64,000 bases of DNA from Salimicrobium humidisoli (GTDB taxonomy: Bacteria; Bacillota; Bacilli; Bacillales; Halobacillaceae): contig NZ_NSGH01000004.1 in the NCBI RefSeq assembly GCF_002295105.1, forward strand, positions 106,576 through 170,575, written 5' to 3'. This document shows positions 18,543 to 27,392 of this stretch, piece by piece (position 1 is the stretch's first letter; each line of letters opens with the position of its first letter). The notes beneath the pieces were generated by a model. It was not told where the DNA came from, did no database searches, and saw only the letters and a program-made list of their open reading frames with translations. The position numbers and the translations under genes were made by a program.

Positions 18543-18668
18543 CAGTGGGGAGAAGTTTTAGGAGACGATATTATTGCGACAGCAATATTGGATCGGTTAC
18601 TTCACCATTCCAGGGTCTTTTCCGTGGATGGGCCAAGCTTTCGAATGAAAAACAAAGCTGCCGAATAA
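18543..18668 (+). pseudogene. C-terminal fragment of a second, different istB
   Basis: Reading from 18543 gives 41 residues, QWGEVLGDDIIATAILDRLL then HHSRVFSVDGPSFRMKNKAAE, and a stop at 18666. This is the conserved C-terminus of IstB proteins (WGE..GD..IATAILDRLLHHS). It differs clearly from the minus-strand copy next to it and lies in the opposite orientation, so a second IS21-family element has decayed here. Confidence 0.75.
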
Positions 18669-19179
18669 GGTGGCAACTTTGTATGATGTAACCCGACGAT
18701 TTTGAAGAAAATTAAACGGCCTTGACATCGATAATCGTATCAAAATATGTAGGTGCAGTTTTATGAAGAAGGAAGAAAACGAACAGTACTCAGTCCTGGT
18801 GGTGGGAAGACATTCACTTCAGTCTAGTGATTACAGCTTGTTCGTCAAAAGTTATAACGTCATTTTGTATTTAGAATTACATAAAAATTGAATCAATTAA
18901 TTTGTGAAAAGACCCCGGTTATCTGAAATTATGCAACGCAGTATGGTAAAGATCACTCTGTTCAAGTCTTTTCCTTCGACTTGGTAAGGCATATGGCAGA
19001 AGACCGAGCGTAGAAGTAATTCTATCCCAGTACTTCAATGATGTTGGACGCGTTGACCAAGGAGAAGTGAAGGTAACGTTTTTTAGTGAAGATGAAAACC
19101 ACATTTTTCTATTAGGGTGGATGTTGCAAAGAAGAGGGGAGAGAAAAGTGCTGTCTGTAAGAAACGGATAAGATCAGAG

Positions 19180-19330
19180 GTGGAAGCTATTCTTTGGTTT
19201 TCATGCTGTTTGTAGTCTTACGGCAGAATGTTGTAAGGGAGCAGGTCCCCCAAAATTTATGAGCCGATTCTGCCCGTATCTCTTACGGGAGATTCCGGCT
19301 TTGCATCTAGGGTTTCCCCAATCTGATAAA
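19180..19330 (+). pseudogene. Possible IS1380-family transposase remnant
   Basis: The plus strand encodes FGFHAVCSLTAECCKGAGPP and, a little further, LPVSLTGDSGFASR. The order of a GYHPL-like motif and then RGDSGFA around one catalytic aspartate is what IS1380-family transposases show. Only about 50 codons can be followed and the match is approximate, so this is tentative. Confidence 0.35.
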
Positions 19331-19782
19331 ACAATAGTATGGAACCATTTACCTCCCCGCGTTCAATCTTCCCTATGTATATGTATGAACGGGTAATCCC
19401 GACTACCAACACCAACATTTCCTGAGAGATTTTTCTTTCTATTCGTAAAAGTCTTATGTTTTATCTTAGTTTTTGCAGAGGAGTTAAATTTGCTATATGA
19501 TTATACTCTTATAGTTCTTTGGTTTTTACTGCGTTATTTTTTAACAATATGTAAAGTTAAGCCTTTTTAATAAAGAACTTCAGTCAAACAGATATGAATA
19601 GCTTTACTCATTCTTTTTAAAGATAAATCATTATCTTCACTTCTTTGTAAAACTGAATTATTCCCTTCTTTACAGTTCTATGGGGAAACTGGGGGCGATC
19701 ATCAGTTTTACAGTAATTTATTTTCACAAGTCCCCTGAGGTGTTCTCGTTTCACGGAAGTATATGAGTAACGGTTAATTTTC

Positions 19783-19838
19783 ACTTGTTATCTGAATTGA
19801 CAGACAATGGAATTTGACATAAGATTGAGTAAATTTCA
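19783..19838 (+). repeat. 56-bp direct repeat, left copy
   Basis: Starts ACTTGTTATCTGAATTGACA and ends TAAATTTCA. It matches 22456-22511 at 54 of 56 positions; the differences are G to A in both cases. The two copies flank the SIR2-like two-gene module in the same orientation. Confidence 0.9.
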
Positions 19839-20174
19839 CGATAACGTACAATAGTTTGTGTAAAGCTCTTGAAGACAAAAAAGAGGGAGGGAACCCTCAT
19901 AGTTAACGACCAAATCAACCTATGAAAGGGAATGTCCTACCTATATCTACAAGTATAGGACGGAATAACCTTGAGGCTCAAAGAAAGGCATGGTCCGTTC
20001 CTTAGTTAGACTTACTGACGGTACCGTTTGTTGATTAGATTATTATTTGCATCGTTAGTTCAATTTAAAACTACTTTTAGTTTGATTTCTCGGTATTCGG
20101 TGTAACGATGATGAATGTGTGAATTTGATAATGGTGTTTGTGGTGAAAATCATGATTTATGAGGGGGAGAAACA

Positions 20175-20534
20175 ATGAACGAATGTGTGAATTATTTTAT
20201 TATTGAAGGAACCATAAAGTCTGTGGGAGATAAAGGAGAGGAAGGGTTGAGTATCGGAATCAAGCCGACTGCAAAGAATATCTATTATAATAATTTAGAA
20301 GGCGAAGATAACATATATTTTTTTGCTCATCTTAATTGTAAGTCTGATTCTAATTGTGACTCTAAGTCTATTGATTGCCTGGAAATCGTAAGTGAAGATT
20401 CGCTGGAAAACCTGCTTATCAGCGAATCCCTTCACGATGTAATCTCGGAATTATTCATCCAACAGAAAAATGTGCTGTTTTATACTAAAAAGCGTGGAAG
20501 CCGATATAAAGTTGTGAAAGTGAGTTTAGAATAA
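20175..20534 (+). CDS. Small unknown protein coupled to the SIR2-like gene
   Basis: A 119-residue protein that I do not recognise. It looks globular and beta-rich (FIIEGTIKSVGDKGEEGLSIGIKP, IYFFAHLNCKSD, VLFYTKKRGSRYKVVKVSLE), with no membrane segment, signal peptide or obvious catalytic motif. An OB-like barrel is imaginable but not shown. It carries three clustered cysteines (NCKSDSNCDSKSIDC) in the middle, which could bind metal or form a disulfide. GAGGGGGAG lies 6 bases before the ATG. Its stop overlaps the start of the SIR2-like gene (TAATG), so the two are translated together and probably act together. Confidence 0.8.
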   Translation: MNECVNYFIIEGTIKSVGDKGEEGLSIGIKPTAKNIYYNNLEGEDNIYFFAHLNCKSDSNCDSKSIDCLEIVSEDSLENLLISESLHDVISELFIQQKNVLFYTKKRGSRYKVVKVSLE

Positions 20535-22108
20535 TGAATAAGCTATCATATGAACCGAGTTGGCCAGATAATATGCTGTTTGTCGGGGCTGGAGCATCTC
20601 TTCCATTAGGTTTTTCCACGACTGATAATCTAGGTAACATGATATCTTCCCTAGTTGAAGAGGAGGAATTGTCGACAGAGGAGTGTGTGAATAAAGCGAT
20701 TAAGGACCACTCTGAAGAAATCAAAAAGGAATGGGTCGATTTACTGAATATGCTGGATAGCAGAAATCAGGACAAGCGAGCGGAAAGGGAAAGACTGGGA
20801 ATATCTGAAGAACGCTATAATGAACTATGCAGCATTTATGATTGGAGAGCACTGAAAGCTTTGGTAAGACTATGTCCGAAAGTAGAGGGCATGTTGAAAT
20901 TACAGGATTTGTTCAATCTTATCGATCTGAGCATTTCGGCAAATCAGGGAGTTTTTGTGGGAGATGATTTTGTAAGACCGGAACAATTGCATCCAGCGAG
21001 GAATATGCTAATCCTGCTCATTACGATGATACATAAAATGGAATATGATCAAGCAGTGAAAAATAATAAAGAGACTTACCAACAATTTTATCAGTTCTCT
21101 CTAGTGCTGGGGGAGTTAATGTGGGAAGAAGGGCTGGATTTAGCAAAAGAACATTCTTTGAACACGCGAGACTTCTACCTGTTCAGCTATTCTGTTGTAT
21201 CAATGAATTGGGATCCAATGATTTTGTGGTTTCTCTTTAACGCTCACTATAAGTTAAATAACCCAAGCAGTGCGCCCGGTGTAGGAAATCCACCTCAGAA
21301 AATGAAGCTGTTTCATGATTTGGCTCATTTCATGGGTGTACGCAGTATAGATACTCCTACTCTTTCGCTTTGGTATCCAATGAATGAGACTGCTGTTCAG
21401 AGATTGAATGATCCGGAGCATCAGACAGGTAGACGCGTCCGCATCGGTAAGTTCTATTTCCCGCATGGCTCTCACGGATTCCGTGAATGTCCTTATTGCG
21501 GTAAGCTGACTTTTTATTTAGGGGATCAATGGAAAGTACTTTCGGATGATTTGTTTCCTCCGAGTATTATCCCCTCCTTGGGTTATACTGATAAAGCAAA
21601 ATCGGCAGGAGAAGAAAAAGCATATGGCTCTCTTGGGAAATTCGATATGATTCAGTGTATCTACTGTGGTGCAGAGACTGAAGCCCAACACACGCCGCTC
21701 GTTATGCAAACAAACTACAAGGGTCAACATCCTCCGTATATAGAAGAAATACAGAGAGATATGAACGTAGCTGTTTCCGAAGCGAAGCACATTATTTTAT
21801 TCGGTTACTCTCTCCCTTCAGATGACGTACATTATCGTAGCGTACTGACGGCGAAAAAGAAAAAAGGAGTCAAGTGCTCCATAGTCAATTTTGACCCTGA
21901 TGGAGAAGATAGATGGTTAGATGGGGAAGAGTTGGAAGCGTTTTTGAAAGATCATCCTTCTTCCGGTTGTACAGATGTTGGAGAAAGTGCCATAGAGTTG
22001 TTCGGCAGGAAAAATGTCCGCGCCTACTTGAAAGGCATACCTAATGTTTTCATGGAGAATGGGGCGGTGAGTAAAGAAAAGGTGAAGAAGATGTTACGGT
22101 ATGAGTGA
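20534..22108 (+). CDS. SIR2-like protein with zinc ribbon (putative NAD-consuming enzyme)
   Basis: A 524-residue protein with the ordered motifs of the SIR2 fold. GAGASLPLGFSTTDNL at residues 18-33 is the NAD-binding loop; VVSMNWDP near residue 224 corresponds to the T-x-N-x-D region; PHGSHGF near residue 311 is in the place of the catalytic histidine. CPYC near 318 and CIYC near 375 look like the sirtuin zinc site. ILFGYSLPSDDVHYRS near 423 and VNFDP near 450 are the late NAD-binding blocks. The long helical insert at residues 40-200 is unlike classic sirtuin deacetylases of about 250 residues. SIR2 proteins of this size in mobile DNA are often antiphage NADases, so defence is a reasonable inference, not proven. 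Confidence 0.8.
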   Translation: MNKLSYEPSWPDNMLFVGAGASLPLGFSTTDNLGNMISSLVEEEELSTEECVNKAIKDHSEEIKKEWVDLLNMLDSRNQDKRAERERLGISEERYNELCSIYDWRALKALVRLCPKVEGMLKLQDLFNLIDLSISANQGVFVGDDFVRPEQLHPARNMLILLITMIHKMEYDQAVKNNKETYQQFYQFSLVLGELMWEEGLDLAKEHSLNTRDFYLFSYSVVSMNWDPMILWFLFNAHYKLNNPSSAPGVGNPPQKMKLFHDLAHFMGVRSIDTPTLSLWYPMNETAVQRLNDPEHQTGRRVRIGKFYFPHGSHGFRECPYCGKLTFYLGDQWKVLSDDLFPPSIIPSLGYTDKAKSAGEEKAYGSLGKFDMIQCIYCGAETEAQHTPLVMQTNYKGQHPPYIEEIQRDMNVAVSEAKHIILFGYSLPSDDVHYRSVLTAKKKKGVKCSIVNFDPDGEDRWLDGEELEAFLKDHPSSGCTDVGESAIELFGRKNVRAYLKGIPNVFMENGAVSKEKVKKMLRYE

Positions 22109-22600
22109 TTTCTCTATTACCCATATTTGTCTCTTCCATTATCCCCAATATATTTACTGCTCTTTCATAACCTGTAAAAGAATTCTCAAAATCGAAAAGT
22201 TCAGTTGTGTAGTACTCGAGAAATTACTTCACTCTAAGTAGTCTTTGAACCGTTTACTGTATTCTCTCTTAGTCGTACGCATTTTATGGGAGTTGTTTGC
22301 TATTCCTCAGTAAGATACTTTTGGTGCAATTTCACAGTTATTGGTATTTAGTGATTGAAATATATCAGAGGTAGTACATCGTAGTGGTAGTAATTACTAA
22401 TATTTTTAGAGATTGCATTGAGGAACTACGGGTAAATAAAAAACAATTAAATGCAACTTGTTATCTGAATTGACAGACAATGGAATTTAACATAAGATTG
22501 AATAAATTTCATTGGACGGATTAGTGATTCCTGATGGAATTTCTATATACAGATTGTAAGCGATTACTTAATTACGGGTAACCGACTGGGGAGGGCTTGG
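22109..22600. other. Gap after the SIR2-like gene
   Basis: About 490 bases, AT-rich, with no recognised gene and no convincing terminator after the SIR2-like gene. It carries the right copy of the 56-bp repeat at 22456-22511. Sequence composition changes sharply to higher GC where the symporter gene starts, marking the right border of the accessory segment. Confidence 0.6.
22456..22511 (+). repeat. 56-bp direct repeat, right copy
   Basis: Same sequence as 19783-19838 except two substitutions, same orientation, 2673 bases apart. It lies 90 bases before the symporter gene and may be one end of an inserted segment. Confidence 0.9.
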
Positions 22601-23989
22601 ATGGAACAATTCACTGAAATCATCGCAAAAGTTACCGAAATCGTATGGGGCTTGCCTATGATCATCTTACTGCTGGGCGGCGGTGTCTTTTTGACATTGA
22701 AGCTCGGATTCTTTCAGTTTAGGCATCTGCCGCATATTCTCGGTGAAACACTTGGAAAGATGTTCAAAAAAAGCGATCATCCAGGCTCGGTGTCTCCTTT
22801 CCAGGCGACGACAAGTGCTCTTGCGGCGACGATGGGAGCGGCGAATATCGTCGGGGTGCCGGTGGCGATTGCTCTCGGTGGGCCGGGAGCGATTTTTTGG
22901 ATGTGGATTGTCGCTCTGATCGGTATGGCTACGAAATATTCGGAAGTCGTCCTCGGTATCCGGTACCGGGAGACGAACGAGAAGAATGAGTACGTCGGCG
23001 GCCCGATGTACTACATACGGAAAGGACTTGGCTGGAAAAAGGTCGCGTATTTTTTTGCGTTCGCCCTTATGCTTGAAATTATCGCAAGTACGATGGTCCA
23101 GGCGAACTCCGTGGCGGAGACGATCAACGGATCATTCGGCATCTCCCCGCTATGGACCGGGCTCGTCGTTATGCTTCTCGTCGGTATGGTGGTTATCGGC
23201 GGCATTAAGCTTATCGGAAAAGTGACGGAGAAGCTGATTCCGGTTATGATTCTCGCTTACATAGCAGGTGTACTTACGATTCTTATCATCAACATCAGTG
23301 AAGTGCCGCAGGCTTTTCTGTTGATTTTTGAATACGCTTTCCAGCCGATTTCCGCTGCGGGAGGATTCCTCGGGGCTGGGGTAGCTGCAGCTATACGCTG
23401 GGGGCTGGCACGCGGATTGTACTCCAACGAAGCGGGGATGGGCACCGCGCCGATCGCCCACTCGGCTGCGAGAAACGATCACCCGGCCAGGCAGGGGTTC
23501 TGGGGTGTGTTCGAAGTCATTATGGATACGCTCGTCGTCTGTACGATGACCGCCATGGCTGTTCTTACGACGGGGGCCTGGAAGGAAGTTGGTCCGGACA
23601 GCGCCGCCGACATGGTACCGACGGCTTTCGCGACGATATTCGGCTCTTCCCTCGCAGGAAGCATCATCTCTCTTATTCTGTTTTTCTTCGTTATTACTAC
23701 TGTGCTGATTATCGTCTACTACGGGGAGAAGCAGGCGGAGTTTCTGTTCGGTCGTAAGTTCTCGCTCTTCATGCGCTACGTCTACCTCGTGGCTATCGTT
23801 CTCGGTGCCATAGGCGGGCTGAAATTCATCTGGCAGTTCCTCGATCTGCTGCTGGCGATGATTGTTATCCCTAATATGATTGCTGTCGTATTTTTAAGTA
23901 AGCAGGTGAAGTCGATTACGGACGATTACTTCAGGAACTACTTGCGCGGGGAAGGCGAAAGTAAATATAAGGGAAACGGAGAGCTGTAG
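22601..23989 (+). CDS. Alanine/glycine:cation symporter (AgcS/AlsT family)
   Basis: A 462-residue polytopic membrane protein, full length for the AGCS family, which imports alanine or glycine with Na+ (or H+). The family marks are LGGGVFLTLKLGFFQFRHL near the start, ATTSALAATMGAANIVGVPVAIALGGPGAIFWMW near residue 70, YVGGPMYYIRKGL and GLARGLYSNEAGMGTAPIAHSAA. The ATG follows GGGGAGGGCTTGG. It stands alone between the accessory segment and a terminator at 24.06 kb. The codon usage is GC-richer than that of the region to its left. Confidence 0.95.
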   Translation: MEQFTEIIAKVTEIVWGLPMIILLLGGGVFLTLKLGFFQFRHLPHILGETLGKMFKKSDHPGSVSPFQATTSALAATMGAANIVGVPVAIALGGPGAIFWMWIVALIGMATKYSEVVLGIRYRETNEKNEYVGGPMYYIRKGLGWKKVAYFFAFALMLEIIASTMVQANSVAETINGSFGISPLWTGLVVMLLVGMVVIGGIKLIGKVTEKLIPVMILAYIAGVLTILIINISEVPQAFLLIFEYAFQPISAAGGFLGAGVAAAIRWGLARGLYSNEAGMGTAPIAHSAARNDHPARQGFWGVFEVIMDTLVVCTMTAMAVLTTGAWKEVGPDSAADMVPTAFATIFGSSLAGSIISLILFFFVITTVLIIVYYGEKQAEFLFGRKFSLFMRYVYLVAIVLGAIGGLKFIWQFLDLLLAMIVIPNMIAVVFLSKQVKSITDDYFRNYLRGEGESKYKGNGEL

Positions 23990-24061
23990 CAGAAAACTAT
24001 ATAAACTGTTACGATATTCTGGTTTTTTAACGTAATTAGATCTTCGGGTAGTACTCATTGT

Positions 24062-24093
24062 GAGCTGGCTATAGTAAGCCGGCTTATTTTTTT
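24062..24093 (+). terminator. Terminator after the symporter gene
   Basis: AGCTGGCT and AGCCGGCT pair (with a G-U) around a 6-base loop, followed by TATTTTTTT. It lies about 70 bases after the symporter stop. Confidence 0.75.
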
Positions 24094-24262
24094 GCAGTTG
24101 TCAGTAAACCCTGTTGCATCTTCAGACTGTTACTAAATCCGTATTGAATGACGTGTAAACGATACATTTTAATTATCGGGATTATGTCATTAGGATTGGG
24201 ATATGTGTTAAGATTAATTTTGGTAAAAACTTATTGTTTTCACACCGCTAGGAGGATGACAC

Positions 24263-25312
24263 TTGAGTCGACAGAACGGAATATCTATTGTTATACCTGC
24301 GTTTGACCCTGACGATAAATTAATAGATACAGTGAAGAATATATCCGATTTTTCTTTTGACGAAATTATCGTAGTCAATGATGGCAGCGATGTTTCTACT
24401 CAGCCGATATTCGATGAGGTAACTAAGTTTCCCCAATGTACGGTTCTGAACCATTCGGTCAATATGGGAAAAGGCAGAGCTTTGAAAACAGCCTTCTCCT
24501 ACTACACAGAAAAGAACGAGGGTGGAATTGGTCTTATCACCGCCGATGCTGATGGTCAGCACAGCCCTGACGATATTAAAAAAGTAGCAGAAAAACTGCA
24601 GAGCAATCCGGAAGATCTGATATTGGGTGTAAGAGATTTTTCGGGGGAAGACATTCCTCTCAGGAGCCGGTTCGGGAATAAATTGACTAAAATTGTTTTA
24701 AGAGTTACATCAGGCATGAGCGTCACCGATACGCAGACGGGATTAAGGGGGATTCCTTCCGACTTCGCTGAGGAGCTCCTTCACTTAGAAGGAGACCGGT
24801 ATGAATTTGAAATGAAAATGATCCTGGCTTGCAAGAACCACAATCGAGGCGTGAAAGAAGTAACTATAGATACAATATATATAGATGAAAATGAATCTTC
24901 CCATTTTAATCCGATTGTCGATTCTATAAAAATTTATTATGTATTCTTTCGTTTTCTGCTCACTTCAGTAGCTTCTTTTATAGTTGATATAGGGTTGTTC
25001 GCTGTATTTTCGTCTGTTTTGAAAGTATTCATGCAGAACAGCTTTATTATCATCGCGACCGTACTTGCCAGGATATTATCCTCAATGTTCAATTATTTCG
25101 TCAACAAGAAGTTAGTATTTAAATCTTCAGCCTCTAAAGGTCGAAGTTTAGTAAAATACTATATTCTGGCTGCTTTCCAAATGAGTGCTTCAGCTTTGGG
25201 CGTACATGCCATCTATCAAAGTGTGGGCGACCACGAAGTATTAATAAAAATAGGCGTAGATTCCATTCTGTTCTTATTGAGCTTTCTTATCCAGAAAAAA
25301 TGGGTCTTCTAA
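24263..25312 (+). CDS. GT2 glycosyltransferase fused to a GtrA membrane domain
   Basis: A 349-residue fusion. Residues 1-220 are a DPM1-like family 2 glycosyltransferase: ISIVIPAFDPDDKLIDTV, IIVVNDGSD, NMGKGRALKTAF and ITADADGQHSPDDI with the DXD motif. Residues 230-345 form four membrane helices of the GtrA type (FFRFLLTSVASFIVDIGLFAVF, MFNYFVNKKLVF). Such fusions make or flip polyprenyl-phosphate sugars used to decorate wall polymers. The TTG start follows AGGAGGATGACAC. The gene is followed after 22 bases by a large membrane protein that may use the lipid-linked sugar. Confidence 0.92.
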   Translation: MSRQNGISIVIPAFDPDDKLIDTVKNISDFSFDEIIVVNDGSDVSTQPIFDEVTKFPQCTVLNHSVNMGKGRALKTAFSYYTEKNEGGIGLITADADGQHSPDDIKKVAEKLQSNPEDLILGVRDFSGEDIPLRSRFGNKLTKIVLRVTSGMSVTDTQTGLRGIPSDFAEELLHLEGDRYEFEMKMILACKNHNRGVKEVTIDTIYIDENESSHFNPIVDSIKIYYVFFRFLLTSVASFIVDIGLFAVFSSVLKVFMQNSFIIIATVLARILSSMFNYFVNKKLVFKSSASKGRSLVKYYILAAFQMSASALGVHAIYQSVGDHEVLIKIGVDSILFLLSFLIQKKWVF

Positions 25313-25334
25313 ATTGTCGAAGGAGGGTTAAACT

Positions 25335-27143
25335 GTGGTCCTATTGCTTTTTATCGCATTTATGATTTCTCTTGCAGGTTACGGGATGTTTATTCTGTTT
25401 AGATTCAGCATAAACCCTTCCTTCATACCTGCGATTATCGTTTCAAGTATTACTGTGCTGATGTTTTTCGCAGGCCTCTTGAATATTCTGGTTTTCACAG
25501 CTTACTCTTTATTTATCATAGGCGTTATTTTATTCATTGCGGGACTGTTCATGATTTATAAACATAAATTATCCGTAGCTCAGTTATATAGTCCGGCAAT
25601 TGTGTTTTTTTCTCTTTTAACTGTTGTATTTGTACTCTTATTACATAATTCAATCTTTGTATACTATGATAATTTCAGCCATTGGGCTCTTATCGTAAAA
25701 GAGATGATCACAAAAGATATTCTGCCGGACGACTCTACAATTATCACCTACCGGAATTATCCGCCGGGCACGGCGCTATTTATATATTTTACGGTGAAAA
25801 TAGTCGGTTTCTCTGAAAGCATGTCTCTCATTGCTCAAAGTCTGTTAACCGCAAGCTTTCTTACGACTTTGTTCGCTTTTTCTGCCTGGAAGCGCCCGAT
25901 GTCCGTAGTCATTCCTTTAACAGCTTCAGTGTGTTCTGTACTGGTCCTGCCTTTTGCCTTAAGTTCGCTGATAGTGGATACTGTATTAGGTTACCTCTCT
26001 ATAGCGACGTTTGCAGTTATATTTTATTACAGAAATAATATTTTCCGTCTCTCCCTGCTCAGTGCTCCTTTATTATCAATGATCGTTTTGACTAAAGACA
26101 GCGGCAAAATTTTCTTCGGCTTCCTGGTCGCCTGGATTGTACTGCTTTTGGCGAGAAGAGTGTTTATTTATAAAAATATAACGTGGAAATTAGTGATGCA
26201 AGCTCTGGCCTCTACGGTTGTGATACCTTTATTCATCAATTATCTGTGGGGGCAGTATCAGAAGAAAGCATATTCGATAGATTACGAAGAAAATCGGTTT
26301 GCTATTACGATGGATATATTCAATATTGATCGTTCCGAAGAGTTTATACAAAATCTGCTGCCTCATCTCATAAGTTATGCGTTCAACTTCTCGTCAGTGG
26401 AATTTATGACACTGATTTTAGTAGACGTTTTAGCTATAGTCGTCCTTGTAAGCTCCTTTTTCTTCTTCAGAAAAAATTTAGCGTCTCTACTTTATAATGT
26501 GATTTATTTAAATATGATTTATCTGGTATACATAGGTTTTCTGTATATTTTGTACTTATTCATCATGCCTGAAGTGGAAGCTGCGTACTTGGCAGGTTTT
26601 GACCGGTACCAGGCTTCTATCGTCATTTTTCTCATAGGTAGTATGCTTTTTGTAATTAATGGGCATTTGTATCAGAAAAAGAATGTAACGGCCAAGGTCA
26701 ATTGGCTGCAGAAAACGATTATCGGCTGCTCTGTTTTGATTACGATACCTTTGCTTCCGAATGTGGGAGAATTATTCCAAGATACGGAAGGTGGCGTGCG
26801 AGACCAGTTACTTACTCAATATCAGGCTTTGCATTCACATACTGACATCACCACTGCGGACAATATAACTATCATCAAAGCGGCTGAAAATGATGACAAT
26901 GGTTATATAAGACATATGATGAATTATGAACGACTGAGTGAAAATACGGATCAGTTCTTCACTTGTGAGTCGAAAGAAAAGAAAGACTCCATACAGCAAA
27001 GTATAAAAGAATCAAAATATATGATCATCCTTAATATGAATGATCAGATGAAGAATTGCCTGAAGGACGTTTCCGGAGGTACGGACTTAACTAAGGGCAT
27101 ATACGCGATTGAAGATAATAGTATTGAACCTGTGGAAAAGTAA
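25335..27143 (+). CDS. Polytopic membrane protein, candidate GT-C type glycosyltransferase
   Basis: A 602-residue membrane protein with about twelve hydrophobic segments and a C-terminal soluble tail of about 110 residues. The first large loop has YYDNFSHWALIVKEM and, further on, TYRNYPPGTALFIYF, in the position where GT-C enzymes keep their acidic catalytic motif. I know the family only as uncharacterised in Firmicutes. Coupled to the GT2-GtrA gene, it may transfer a polyprenyl-phosphate sugar outside the membrane (inference). GTG start behind AAGGAGGG. A strong terminator follows. Confidence 0.65.
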   Translation: MVLLLFIAFMISLAGYGMFILFRFSINPSFIPAIIVSSITVLMFFAGLLNILVFTAYSLFIIGVILFIAGLFMIYKHKLSVAQLYSPAIVFFSLLTVVFVLLLHNSIFVYYDNFSHWALIVKEMITKDILPDDSTIITYRNYPPGTALFIYFTVKIVGFSESMSLIAQSLLTASFLTTLFAFSAWKRPMSVVIPLTASVCSVLVLPFALSSLIVDTVLGYLSIATFAVIFYYRNNIFRLSLLSAPLLSMIVLTKDSGKIFFGFLVAWIVLLLARRVFIYKNITWKLVMQALASTVVIPLFINYLWGQYQKKAYSIDYEENRFAITMDIFNIDRSEEFIQNLLPHLISYAFNFSSVEFMTLILVDVLAIVVLVSSFFFFRKNLASLLYNVIYLNMIYLVYIGFLYILYLFIMPEVEAAYLAGFDRYQASIVIFLIGSMLFVINGHLYQKKNVTAKVNWLQKTIIGCSVLITIPLLPNVGELFQDTEGGVRDQLLTQYQALHSHTDITTADNITIIKAAENDDNGYIRHMMNYERLSENTDQFFTCESKEKKDSIQQSIKESKYMIILNMNDQMKNCLKDVSGGTDLTKGIYAIEDNSIEPVEK

Positions 27144-27173
27144 ATCGTTTTACAGGTGTTCGGGTGGCCTGGC

Positions 27174-27213
27174 AAAGGGGAAACTTTTAGTACTTAAAAG
27201 TTTCCCCTTTTTT
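27174..27213 (+). terminator. Strong terminator after the membrane protein gene
   Basis: GGGGAAACTTTTA pairs with TAAAAGTTTCCCC around a short loop and is followed by TTTTTT. With the A's upstream it could work in both directions. Confidence 0.92.
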
Positions 27214-27392
27214 CCTATCCGAATCTTTTCTCGTTTTACATAGAGCTTTCCGAGCTTATTCTGCGCGAACAGTTCCAGTCAGGAAGTGTTTTTATTTTTG
27301 TTGTTTTGTTTCTTATAATGAATTATAATAGATTATAAAGAATGATATTTTATATAGGCTGCCGTGACGAATTCGCTAAAAGGAGAGGGTAT

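Larger units (their letters stand above)
18669..20174. other. Degenerate gap between IS21 debris and the SIR2-like module
   Basis: No intact gene in 1.5 kb. An open stretch on the plus strand at about 18970-19171 (AYGRRPSVEVILSQYFNDVG..., ending LSVRNG before a stop) has no start and no recognised family. At 19180-19330 a possible IS1380-type remnant is listed separately. One copy of a 56-bp direct repeat lies at 19783-19838. The rest is AT-rich with scattered stops in all frames. The promoter of the two-gene module presumably lies in the last 150 bases, but I cannot fix its boxes. Confidence 0.6.

Noticed and set aside
18443..18691. Plus-strand frame of 82 codons starting MYQLMTGLYH
   Set aside because: Another frame of the same stretch encodes the conserved istB C-terminus, so this frame is incidental.
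22512..22600. Glycine riboswitch before the alanine/glycine symporter
   Set aside because: The characteristic conserved cores of glycine riboswitches were not found in the short leader.
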